Part shown: positions 29,702 through 37,414 of the stretch, in pieces
Numbering within the stretch: the stretch's first letter is position 1
Layout: each line of letters opens with the position of its first letter
Origin: Akkermansiaceae bacterium
Lineage (GTDB): Bacteria; Verrucomicrobiota; Verrucomicrobiia; Verrucomicrobiales; Akkermansiaceae
NCBI GenBank assembly: GCA_029242935.1
Contig: JAQWSX010000011.1
Coordinates: forward strand, 1 to 50,644
DNA length: 50,644 nt
Reading direction: 5' to 3'
The notes under the pieces: generated by a model
Database searches by the model: none
Seen by the model: the letters and a program-made list of their open reading frames with translations, nothing else
What the model was told of the DNA's origin: nothing
Position numbers and translations under genes: made by a program

Positions 29702-30865
29702 GTGTGTTTGAGAGAGCTTATTTTTTCCGTTTTGGCCTTTGCCTTAGGGCAGTGTTTCGCCGGTGAGTTGGACCCTTCCCAGAAGTCGTGGTTTTTAAAA
29801 TACACCAAACAGGAAAATGCTCCGGAACCTAGCGAGATGTTATTGAATACCGACAAAGAGCCAGAGCTTGAGGATGGCTTTGTCTCTCTGCTGAATGGCA
29901 AGGATCTTTCCGGCTGGGAGCTTAAAGGAGGGATGTCGACCTTCGAATACAAAGATGGAATACTGCGTGGGACCTGTGTTCCCGGAGAGCCGAGCACTTA
30001 TCTGTGTACTAAGCGAACTGATTACAGTGACTTCATCTTTACATGTGAGATGAGGTGGGAAGATGATCTTAATTCTGGGATTATGTTTCGCGCAAAAAGC
30101 GAGAAAAAGAAGGCCGTTTATGGTCCGCAAGTCGAAATGGAAGGCATTAAAAATACTCGGGGTTGGTCCGGCGGAATTTATGGGCAAAGTTGTGGCGGAT
30201 ATTGGTATCCTCTTTGGTTGAAAGAGCATGCAAAAGTAAGAGGGTCCCTCAATAAAAAGGGTTGGAGCCGAGTGACGGTCATGGCCAAGGGTCAGACCGT
30301 AAAGACCTGGGTCAATGGAATCCCGGCCGCTCATTGGAAAGGAGACGGGACATATGGATCAGGCTACTTCGCCCTGCAAGTGCACAAGGCAAAGAGTGGA
30401 AAGGTTGTTTGGCGAGATCTTAAAGTCAAAGAACTCGATCAGGAGGGGGAGCGATTACAAGAGCTTGATGCCTATTGGGCTGAAGTTTCAAGAACCGTAG
30501 GACAGGGTGATTTTGAAGGATATGTCGCCACTTGTCATCCCGCGGGAGTTTTGGTGTCTGGGAAGAGGAAAAAGAGCTATCCCTTGGCCTCGGCTCTAAA
30601 GAAGTGGAAAAAAGAATTCGATGACACGAAATCAGGTAAGATGAAAGCGAGCGTCGACTTTCGTTTTGGACAAAGGTGGGGTGATGATTCCACCGCTCAT
30701 GAGACGGGGATGTTTCGATACGCCAGCCAGGTTGAAGATGGTAAAGAGGTTGTCGCTTATATCGAACTGGAAGCGCTTCTAGTCAAAGAGGGTGAGGATT
30801 GGAAAGTTTTGATGGAGTTTCAAAAAGATGAAAAAACCAAAGCAGACTGGGATAAGGTGAAGTGA
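29702..30865 (+). CDS. Secreted DUF1080 domain protein with C-terminal NTF2-like domain
   Basis: The protein has 387 residues from a GTG at 29702, chosen because it gives a clear signal peptide (MCLRELIFSVLAFALGQCFA). The DUF1080 domain (about 60-250) begins GFVSLLNGKDLSGWELKGG and has NSGIMFRAK, YGPQVEM and the family ending ALQVHKAKSGKVVWRDLKVKEL; this concanavalin-like fold is called a 3-keto-disaccharide hydrolase domain. The rest (about 260-385) resembles the NTF2/SnoaL-like fold (ELDAYWAEVSRTVGQGDFEG... through EGEDWKVLMEFQ). The fusion of sugar-binding and cone-shaped NTF2-like folds is notable. Likely acts on extracellular glycans; the substrate is unknown. Confidence 0.85.
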   Translation: MCLRELIFSVLAFALGQCFAGELDPSQKSWFLKYTKQENAPEPSEMLLNTDKEPELEDGFVSLLNGKDLSGWELKGGMSTFEYKDGILRGTCVPGEPSTYLCTKRTDYSDFIFTCEMRWEDDLNSGIMFRAKSEKKKAVYGPQVEMEGIKNTRGWSGGIYGQSCGGYWYPLWLKEHAKVRGSLNKKGWSRVTVMAKGQTVKTWVNGIPAAHWKGDGTYGSGYFALQVHKAKSGKVVWRDLKVKELDQEGERLQELDAYWAEVSRTVGQGDFEGYVATCHPAGVLVSGKRKKSYPLASALKKWKKEFDDTKSGKMKASVDFRFGQRWGDDSTAHETGMFRYASQVEDGKEVVAYIELEALLVKEGEDWKVLMEFQKDEKTKADWDKVK

Positions 30866-31036
30866 TTGTTTGTCGGTTTCCGGAGGGGTTGGAGGGAGTC
30901 AGCTGCGGTGTTGTGCCTAGAATCGGGCCTCTAATGCGGGGATAAATCGGTTTGTTCGCTGGTTTATTTAGTCGGAATTTCAATGGTTTTATCTGAGGAG
31001 AAAGCGGGATTTTTGATTCGGTATGCGCAAACAAAG

Positions 31037-31064
31037 AACGGTCACCGGAGTTCCGATGACCGTT
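31037..31064 (-). terminator. Terminator downstream of the glutamine synthetase gene
   Basis: On the minus strand a 12-bp stem (AACGGTCATCGG with CCGGTGACCGTT, one G-T pair) encloses loop AACT and is followed by TCTTTGTTT. It sits 25 bp past the stop codon of the glutamine synthetase gene. The plus-strand DUF1080 gene also ends upstream and could use the stem. Confidence 0.85.
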
Positions 31065-31088
31065 GGAGAGTTTTGATCTTAAGAAGGT

Positions 31089-32102
31089 CTAAGCTTCGTC
31101 AGCTTCCGCGATTGTCTTAAGGACGCGGCTGGCGATGGCATAGGGGTCGCCCTGTGAGTTCGGACGGCGGTCTTCAAGGTAACCTTTCCAGTCGTTCTTG
31201 GCGAATGAGTGTGGAACTCGGACAGAGGCTCCACGGTCGGCAATTCCCCAAGAGAATTTGTCGATGGACTGGGTTTCATGGAGTCCGGTGAGTCGCTGAT
31301 CGTTGTCGGGCCCATAGACTGCGATGTGCTCCATGCAATTCTTCTCGAAGGAAGCCATGAGTTTGTCGAAGTATTCCTTACCGCCTTCCTCCCGCAATTT
31401 TTCTGTGGAGAAGTTACAGTGCATTCCCGAGCCGTTCCAGTCACCTTGGAGAGGTTTGCAGTGATAGTTGATATCGACACCATACTCTTCGCCAAGCCGC
31501 TCGAGAAGGAATCGGGCAACCCAGATTTGGTCTGCCGCCCGCTTGGAGCCTCTACCGAAAATCTGGAATTCCCACTGTCCCATAGCCACCTCGGCGTTGA
31601 TGCCTTCGTGATTGATGCCTGCATAGAGGCAGAGGTCTAGGTGCTCGTCTGCAATAGCACGGCCAATGTCACCGACGTTTTTGTAACCCACACCGCAGTA
31701 GTATCCGCCCTGTGGTTCAGGATATCCGCCTTTCGGGAAGCCGAGGATGTTGCCGTCTTTTTCAAAGAAGTACTCCTGCTCGAAACCAAACCATGCGTTC
31801 TCATCGTCGAGAATTGTGGCCCGGGCGTTGGATGGGTGAGGAGAGCCGTCCGGAAGCATAACTTCGCACATGACGAGAGCGCCATTTTCGCGAGTTCCGT
31901 CGGCGTAGATTGCGATGGGCTTGAGCACACAATCGGAATCGCCACCGTCTGCTTGCTGGGTTGAAGAGCCATCAAAGCCCCATTCAGGAAGCTGCTCGAG
32001 GGTGGGAAACTCATCAAATTCCTTGATGCAGCATTTAGTACGGAGATTAGGAACGGGTGTGTAGCCGTCCAGCCAGATGTAATCGAGTCGGTATTTTGCC
32101 AT
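31089..32102 (-). CDS. glnII: Glutamine synthetase type II (eukaryote-like GSII)
   Basis: The protein has 337 residues, the GSII size (GSI has about 470). It starts MAKYRLDYIWLDGYTPVPNLRTK and has the catalytic motifs WGFDGSSTQQADGGDSDCVLKP, WFGFEQEYFF, GINAEVAMGQWEFQ, NGSGMHCNFSTE and the C-terminal RGASVRVP, which match eukaryotic and rhizobial GlnII. It makes glutamine from glutamate, ammonia and ATP in the cytoplasm. It lacks the Tyr adenylylation region of GSI, so control is probably transcriptional; a strong sigma-54-type promoter is 98 bp upstream. No GSI gene is in this window. Assignment is firm. Confidence 0.96.
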   Translation of the reverse strand: MAKYRLDYIWLDGYTPVPNLRTKCCIKEFDEFPTLEQLPEWGFDGSSTQQADGGDSDCVLKPIAIYADGTRENGALVMCEVMLPDGSPHPSNARATILDDENAWFGFEQEYFFEKDGNILGFPKGGYPEPQGGYYCGVGYKNVGDIGRAIADEHLDLCLYAGINHEGINAEVAMGQWEFQIFGRGSKRAADQIWVARFLLERLGEEYGVDINYHCKPLQGDWNGSGMHCNFSTEKLREEGGKEYFDKLMASFEKNCMEHIAVYGPDNDQRLTGLHETQSIDKFSWGIADRGASVRVPHSFAKNDWKGYLEDRRPNSQGDPYAIASRVLKTIAEADEA

Positions 32103-32199
32103 TGGTCTGATTTATTTGTCCGGAAAAAGAATTTCCATGTTTGAATCGCGTCGGTCTTTTACGAAAATTACTTAGCCGACACAATTCCTTATTTAACAA

Positions 32200-32215
32200 A
32201 GCAATTGGTGTGCCA
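32200..32215 (-). promoter_or_regulatory. Sigma-54 (-24/-12) promoter for glutamine synthetase
   Basis: On the minus strand the sequence reads TGGCACACCAATTGCT, matching the sigma-54 consensus TGGCACRNNNNTTGCW at every defined position, with the strict GG-to-GC spacing. It lies 98 bp before the glnII start codon and just past the stop codon of the upstream PP2C fusion gene. The start site would be near 32188. rpoN itself is encoded at 2.6-4.0 kb. NtrC-type enhancer sites would have to lie upstream, inside the PP2C gene; none was defined. Confidence 0.85.
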
Positions 32216-32218
32216 ACT

Positions 32219-33439
32219 CTAAATACGGGATATTTCTGCTACGATCAGGGTCGTGTCATCCCTACCGTCGTTCTCGATGGCTTTCCGAGAAATTTTTTCC
32301 ATGATTTCAGGGACGGATCTATTTTCGGCCAGCATCTCTCGAATGCTTTTTTCCCAAAGTCCATCGATGATTCCGTCTGAGCAAATCATAATACGTTGGG
32401 TGTCTTTTAGGGGGAGGGAGCTGGTTTTGGGAAATGGTTCATGGGTGCTTCCGCCCAGAACATCGCTCAAGACCGATCTTCGAGGATGATTGCGATAGGT
32501 GTATTCCGTGATATCGCCTCTTTGCCACTGATGCCATGCCCGACAGTCGTCCTGTGTGAGTTGCTGCACTCCTTCATTGTCGATAAGGTAGAGACGGGAA
32601 TCACCAATATGCGCCCAGTAGATTCTGCCATGGCTAATCCAGGCCATGGTGAGGGTTGCACCCATTCCCTCCGTGTTGCCATTCTGCTTTGCGAGTTCGG
32701 TGAGGTCGTGGTGGCATTGGCGCAATAAGGCGTCAAGGGCGGTTTGGGCGTCTTTGCCCGTTCCTAGTTTATGATAGAGATCGGCGGCTTCCTTTCGAAT
32801 GCGAGACATGAGCAGGCGGGAGGCAAATTCACCGGCATTGTGCCCGCCCATGCCGTCGGAGACGGCGAGGACAAGGTGGGAGGGATCGAGAAGAATTTCG
32901 CCTGATTTTGGAAGTGGGTCAGTCGATTCAGGATTTACGGTGAGGGCGATGAACGAGTCGTCATTGGCAACGTGCCCATTGCCCTTCACGCTGGAAGCTG
33001 CCCAATTGGCTCGGAGAACGTCGGTCTTACCGGTTTCAAGTTCCGAAGGAATGGAGAGGATTTCGGAGAGTTCGAAGTCGATTAGGCAGAATTTTCCGAG
33101 GTGAGGGGAGTAGGTGACATTACGTGGTTCTGGGTCATCGTGTCGGATACCATATTTATCTTCTAGTTCTTGAAAGAGGGCCTGCGCCTTTTCAACGGTG
33201 ATGAGGGGAGCGGGTGAACCGCAATTGGTGGTTATGAGCGTCAGAGTTTCAGGGTCGTGTCCAACCAAGCGGGGGACATTAGTCGCGCCGCGATCTTCGA
33301 GTGCTTTCAAAACAGCCACTTCATTTGCAAATCGTTTGTCGGAGTCTGTGCCGCGAAACTGCTTGTGAACATGTCCGCGAAAATCGATCCGAACGAGTGA
33401 TCTGAGGCCGTCTTTTAATTCCTTCATCGCTGTGGTCAA
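32219..33439 (-). CDS. Minimal protein kinase-like domain fused to a PP2C phosphatase
   Basis: The protein has 406 residues. The first 130 look like a shortened kinase fold: Lys26 (VHKQFRG), Glu40 (FANEVAVLKAL), HDDPEPRN at 100-107 in place of HRDxxxxN, and IDFE at 120-123 in place of DFG, much like Bud32/RIO-type minimal kinases. Residues about 150-405 form a PP2C/SpoIIE-related phosphatase: NDDSF, SDGMGGHNAGE near 194-204, MGATLTMAWI, AHIGDSRLYL, CSDGIIDGLW and NDGRDDTTLIV, so the metal-binding Asp residues are kept. Kinase and phosphatase functions on one chain suggest a signalling switch, substrates unknown. It is probably a cytoplasmic regulator; its end abuts the glnII promoter. Confidence 0.85.
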   Translation of the reverse strand: MTTAMKELKDGLRSLVRIDFRGHVHKQFRGTDSDKRFANEVAVLKALEDRGATNVPRLVGHDPETLTLITTNCGSPAPLITVEKAQALFQELEDKYGIRHDDPEPRNVTYSPHLGKFCLIDFELSEILSIPSELETGKTDVLRANWAASSVKGNGHVANDDSFIALTVNPESTDPLPKSGEILLDPSHLVLAVSDGMGGHNAGEFASRLLMSRIRKEAADLYHKLGTGKDAQTALDALLRQCHHDLTELAKQNGNTEGMGATLTMAWISHGRIYWAHIGDSRLYLIDNEGVQQLTQDDCRAWHQWQRGDITEYTYRNHPRRSVLSDVLGGSTHEPFPKTSSLPLKDTQRIMICSDGIIDGLWEKSIREMLAENRSVPEIMEKISRKAIENDGRDDTTLIVAEISRI

Positions 33440-33542
33440 AGGCTAGCAACCTTGAAGGTTGATCCAAGATGATTAGCGCCTTTTAAAATCTTATAGATTC
33501 GCGATTTCCACTATCGGTTATTCCCGCTATGGATCGTGGCAG

Positions 33543-36224
33543 ATGCGCGAGAAAATTGTAGCGGGACAGCGGTGGGTCAGCACAAGTGAGCCGGAGCTTG
33601 GTTTAGGCGTTTTGCTGGAATCTCAGGGGAACAGGGTTGTCATCTTATTCACGGCAGCGAATGAAAAACGGATGTTCGCGGTCGATTCGGCACCCATCCT
33701 TAGGGTGCGTTTTAAGGTGGGAGATGAGATTCTGATTCACACCGGAGAGACGATCATGATTGATCGGATTGAGGAAGAAAATGGCCTCTTGATTTATCAC
33801 CAAGGTGAACAATCATTTTGCGAAGGAGAACTGGATGATTCCATCAGTTTCTCAAAGCCTGACGATCGACTGCTTGGTGGGCAAATTGATGATCTCCGGA
33901 CGTTCAACCTGCGGATCGAATCCCTCTTTCGATCATCCAAGATCCGGCAATCGCCGGTGCGGGGTTTTTTGGGTGGGCGAGTTGATTTGATTCCCCATCA
34001 GATTGCGATTGCGTGTGAGGTGTCATCGCGGCTGGCCCCACGGGTGCTTTTGGCGGATGAGGTGGGGCTTGGAAAGACGATTGAGGCGTGTTTGATTCTG
34101 CATCGACTTCATCTCACGGGACGTGCGGATCGAGTGTTGATTCTTTTGCCCGAGCCGCTGGTGCATCAGTGGTTTGTGGAACTTCTGCGTCGCTTCAATT
34201 TGCTCTTCGCAATTTTTGATGAAGAAAGATGTCAGTCGATCTCGGCGGAGAATCCTTTTCTGGAGAATCAGCTCATTCTTTGCTCTCAGGAATTTCTTTT
34301 GGATCACCCTGAACGCATTCCCCAAGTGATTGAGGCGGGATGGGATTTATTGATTGTGGACGAGGCCCATCACTTGGAGTGGAGTCCTGAGGAATCAAGT
34401 GATGGCTATAACCTAGTGGAGGTTTTGGCATTAGAGACGGCGTCTGTGTTGTTGCTGACCGCGACGCCACAGCAACTTGGTGCGGAAGGACATTTTGCGC
34501 GACTGCAACTGTTGGATCCACATCGCTATAATAACCTCGAGGCGTTTTTGGAGGAGTCTGATTATTATGAGGTGGTGGCAGATGCCATTGATTTGATTCA
34601 GGAAGGTGGTGAGCCGGATGTGAAGCTGTTTGCGGAGCGCTCGCCGCGAATTACAGAGGGGCTTGCGAATTTGGATGGAGAGGGAACGAGGGCGAAAGTG
34701 ATACGAGATTTACTCGACTCATTCGGAACCGGGCGGGTGATGTTTCGCAATACCCGAAAGCAGTTGAGTGGATTTCCGGAGCGGAAAGCGCATTTAGTGG
34801 CATTGGAGGGGGGAGATGTATTTGTTGCCAAGGTAGATTGGTTGGTTGGTTTTTTGGAGGAGCATTCCTCGGATAAAGTTCTTCTAATCGGGAAGAGTTT
34901 GGACCTGGTGGAAGATCTGATGGAGGCACTTTTGGATAGAGTTAATATGAAGATTGCCCAGTTTCATGAAGAATTGACTTTGCTTCAGCGGGACCGAAAT
35001 GCGGCTTATTTTTCGGAGGAAAACGGTGCTGATTTGTTGGTTTGTTCTGAGATTGGAAGTGAAGGGCGCAACTTCCAGTTTGCCCACCACTTGGTGCTCT
35101 TTGATCTGCCGGAGAATCCGGAATTGCTAGAGCAGCGGATTGGGCGGCTCGATCGCATTGGCCAGACTGAAACAATCAATATTTATGTCCCATATGTGAA
35201 AGGGGATGCGGGGGAGCGATATGCTCGCTGGTATCAGGAAGGGCTAAATGCTTTCGAGAAGAATCTCCAAGGAGCTCAGCTTTTGGTGAAGAGGTTGCAG
35301 CAAATCAAGGCGGATACTTTGCCGAAGTTCATCAAGGAGTCGAAAAAATTGCGGGCGGAGACCGAGGCTCAGATGGAAAGAGGTCCGGATCGGCTTCTGG
35401 CGCTGACATCGAAGGGCAGTGGTGAGATTGAAGAGGTCTTGGAGCAAATTGATGGATGGGACGGTGATCGGGAGTTTGAGGATTGGATTTTGCGGCTCTT
35501 CGACCACTTCGGGCTGGAAGTAGAGGAGCTGGATGCGCGTGACTATTTGCTCAAGCAGGGCAACGTGATCACGGATGCCTTCCCTGATTTAGCTGAGGAC
35601 GGAATGGCAGTGACCTTTGATCGGGAGCGTGCTCTGGTGCGTGAGGAGATTGGTCTCATGACGGCGGATCATCCCATGGTGCGGAATTCGATTGATCTGT
35701 TGCTGTCGGGTGAAGCGGGAAATAGCACCTTTGGAGTTTGGGAGGCACCGGGAACTTCTTCGGTGATTTTAGAAGCCTATTACATTGTGGAATGCGTGGC
35801 TCCGGCCTCGTTGCAAACTGATCACTATCTTCCAGCAGTGCCGGTGCGGGTGGTGATTGACTACCAAGGGAAAGATCTGAGTTCCGATGCTTCTCTGATG
35901 AAAGCCGTACTTCGGCGTGGAAATCATCGGAAACTTCTGGAGCAGCCTAAGATCCGAGGTGAGATGATCCCTGGGATTTTAAAAGCGCTTAATTCATTGG
36001 CGGGTCAGCGTCGGGTTACGATTGTGAAGAAGTCGCTAGAGGCGATGCAGATTTCTCTCGATGAAGAGAAAGGGCGTTTAGAGGATTTGGCTCAAGTAAA
36101 CCCACTGATTGGAGATGAAGAATTGTTGCAGATTGAGAGCCGACGTGGGGCTCTTAAGTCGGCGCTGGGAGGTGCTCGTCTTAGGTTGGATGCTCTTCGT
36201 CTGATTTACAAAGTGCCGTCTTAG
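33543..36224 (+). CDS. RapA-type SNF2 helicase (RNA polymerase-associated)
   Basis: The protein has 893 residues, compared with 968 for E. coli RapA. An N-terminal Tudor-like region (about 1-110) leads to the ATPase core: LADEVGLGKTIEA (near 170), VDEAHHLEW (near 273), LTATPQQLG, and helicase C motifs SEIGSEGRNFQFAHHLVLFDLP and QRIGRLDRIGQTE. The C-terminal third (about 600-893) matches the RapA C-terminal region. RapA recycles stalled RNA polymerase. The gene overlaps the stop of the convergent DUF1853 gene by 4 bp (both TAG/TAA share bases 36221-36224). DUF1853 is commonly linked to such helicases in other bacteria, though I cannot show that here. Confidence 0.9.
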   Translation: MREKIVAGQRWVSTSEPELGLGVLLESQGNRVVILFTAANEKRMFAVDSAPILRVRFKVGDEILIHTGETIMIDRIEEENGLLIYHQGEQSFCEGELDDSISFSKPDDRLLGGQIDDLRTFNLRIESLFRSSKIRQSPVRGFLGGRVDLIPHQIAIACEVSSRLAPRVLLADEVGLGKTIEACLILHRLHLTGRADRVLILLPEPLVHQWFVELLRRFNLLFAIFDEERCQSISAENPFLENQLILCSQEFLLDHPERIPQVIEAGWDLLIVDEAHHLEWSPEESSDGYNLVEVLALETASVLLLTATPQQLGAEGHFARLQLLDPHRYNNLEAFLEESDYYEVVADAIDLIQEGGEPDVKLFAERSPRITEGLANLDGEGTRAKVIRDLLDSFGTGRVMFRNTRKQLSGFPERKAHLVALEGGDVFVAKVDWLVGFLEEHSSDKVLLIGKSLDLVEDLMEALLDRVNMKIAQFHEELTLLQRDRNAAYFSEENGADLLVCSEIGSEGRNFQFAHHLVLFDLPENPELLEQRIGRLDRIGQTETINIYVPYVKGDAGERYARWYQEGLNAFEKNLQGAQLLVKRLQQIKADTLPKFIKESKKLRAETEAQMERGPDRLLALTSKGSGEIEEVLEQIDGWDGDREFEDWILRLFDHFGLEVEELDARDYLLKQGNVITDAFPDLAEDGMAVTFDRERALVREEIGLMTADHPMVRNSIDLLLSGEAGNSTFGVWEAPGTSSVILEAYYIVECVAPASLQTDHYLPAVPVRVVIDYQGKDLSSDASLMKAVLRRGNHRKLLEQPKIRGEMIPGILKALNSLAGQRRVTIVKKSLEAMQISLDEEKGRLEDLAQVNPLIGDEELLQIESRRGALKSALGGARLRLDALRLIYKVPS

Positions 36225-37009
36225 TCGGGATATTTAGCGGGAGTGATGAAGTAGGGATTTAGATCGCTTGGGACTCTGACCATGGTGCAACGTTCGAGTG
36301 TGTGAGCCGGCTCCCAGGATTCCAAAGTGGCTTTGGTGAGGAGTTCCAAGGGGACGGGCCAGAGGGGTTTCGGGATGATTTGGAATTCTTGATCGGCTGG
36401 GAAGTGTATCGGAAGATCAGTGAGGTGAAGCCATTTTCCGCGGCGGCATTTCGGGTTCAGAAATTCGGGAGTAGATGGTTCGGGGGCTTCAATGTGATCG
36501 AAGAGGCAGCCGTAAATGAGTTGTTGGGTGATGATGTTTTCGTTGCGGTAGTCGGCTGGAAGGTGGGCTTGAAAATTACGTGGAAGTTGGAGTTGGTGTT
36601 CGCGGAGGTGGGTCAGTTTTTTGAAGTAGGTGTCGCGGGTATCGGGGCCGGGAAGATCGCTTCCAACGGCGAGGTAGAATTTGGTGGCGAGCTCGAGGTG
36701 GATGAGTTGGTTGGTGTTGAGATCCCGGAGAAGAAAGTCGAGTTCTCCGACGGTGGTGTGAATGTCTTTTTGCATTTGGAGATTTCGTTCGAGGAGGTGG
36801 AATTTTTGTGAGTTAGTGAGGAGGATGGTTAGAGCGTCTTCGTAAAGGTGACCGAGTTTTTGAGAGAAGTTTAGGGGAGTTGGACGCGCGGGAAGAGAGA
36901 GTGTAGAGGGTTGAAAACGGAGAGCTTCCGGGAGATCCGAGATTAGGAGTGGAGCGGTCACAAAACTCTCGAGAATTATCGCGGTCGTTTTTTCAGAAGT
37001 GAGGGACAT
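36221..37009 (-). CDS. DUF1853 family protein
   Basis: The protein has 262 residues and carries the DUF1853 signature: GELDFLLRDLNTNQLIHLELATKFYL (about 88-113), GPDTRDTYFKKL and HLREHQLQL. The D/E/K arrangement in the first block (D, E, K) resembles a PD-(D/E)xK nuclease-like core, and the family is often noted as such, but no activity is established here. It is leftward and convergent with the RapA-type gene, with interlocked stop codons. No membrane segment or signal peptide. Downstream there is no terminator, since its end lies within the helicase gene. Confidence 0.75.
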   Translation of the reverse strand: MSLTSEKTTAIILESFVTAPLLISDLPEALRFQPSTLSLPARPTPLNFSQKLGHLYEDALTILLTNSQKFHLLERNLQMQKDIHTTVGELDFLLRDLNTNQLIHLELATKFYLAVGSDLPGPDTRDTYFKKLTHLREHQLQLPRNFQAHLPADYRNENIITQQLIYGCLFDHIEAPEPSTPEFLNPKCRRGKWLHLTDLPIHFPADQEFQIIPKPLWPVPLELLTKATLESWEPAHTLERCTMVRVPSDLNPYFITPAKYPD

Positions 37010-37340
37010 TTTACAAAAGGGAAGGAGAGGTTTCTGTTTTACTTCCGGTGATCTGTATTCTTGGTAGTGGGATGACGGGATATCACGTCATTTCAGTGGA
37101 AGAAGGATTGTTGGTTCCTTGTTGCTGGGGCAATCCAAAGTGGATCCGGTGAAGTTTACAAGAATCCTAAATGGGTATCCTGCAAAGGGATGAGAAGTGA
37201 GGACGATGGAGAAGGACCAGCGGAGGAAGTATTTGCTTTTTAGGGTGGAAACTTACGTGGTGATTTTGGAGAGGGAGGTTCCGGTGAGAGTGCCAATAGA
37301 CCGGATGTATCCGAGCGAAGGGCTCAGTAAGTGGGTATCA
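37010..37340. other. Intergenic region between DUF1853 and ilvC terminator
   Basis: About 330 bp lie between two genes. Apart from the 51-codon frame that begins at 37206 (listed separately), I see no RNA gene or clear promoter. It should hold the DUF1853 promoter on the minus strand near 37010-37100, but no convincing -35/-10 pair was found. Confidence 0.4.
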
Positions 37341-37361
37341 AAAAGCCCGAGCCTCGGGTGA
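37206..37361 (+). CDS. Possible small protein, 51 residues
   Basis: An ATG at 37206 opens a 51-codon frame ending in TGA at 37359-37361. It reads MEKDQRRKYLLFRVETY near its start, with a mixed basic-hydrophobic pattern. It lies in the gap between DUF1853 and ilvC, and its last six codons overlap the stem of the ilvC terminator. No good ribosome binding site is placed correctly. It could be a real small gene or a chance frame; function unknown. Confidence 0.3.
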   Translation: MEKDQRRKYLLFRVETYVVILEREVPVRVPIDRMYPSEGLSKWVSKSPSLG

Positions 37362-37375
37362 GGTTTCGGGCTTTT
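37341..37375 (-). terminator. Terminator downstream of ilvC
   Basis: Plus-strand AAAAGCCCGA (37341-37350) pairs with the TCGGGCTTTT arm (37366-37375), with an inner CCTC/GAGG pair. It follows the ilvC stop on the minus strand by 40 bp, with T runs on that side. Confidence 0.8.
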
Positions 37376-37414
37376 GAAGAGGGTTTGCAAGCGGGGTTGC
37401 ACGCACGACTGGGA

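Noticed and set aside
29227-29997. 256-residue minus-strand frame opposite the secreted repeat protein
   Set aside because: Ser/Arg-rich shadow of the real coding strand.
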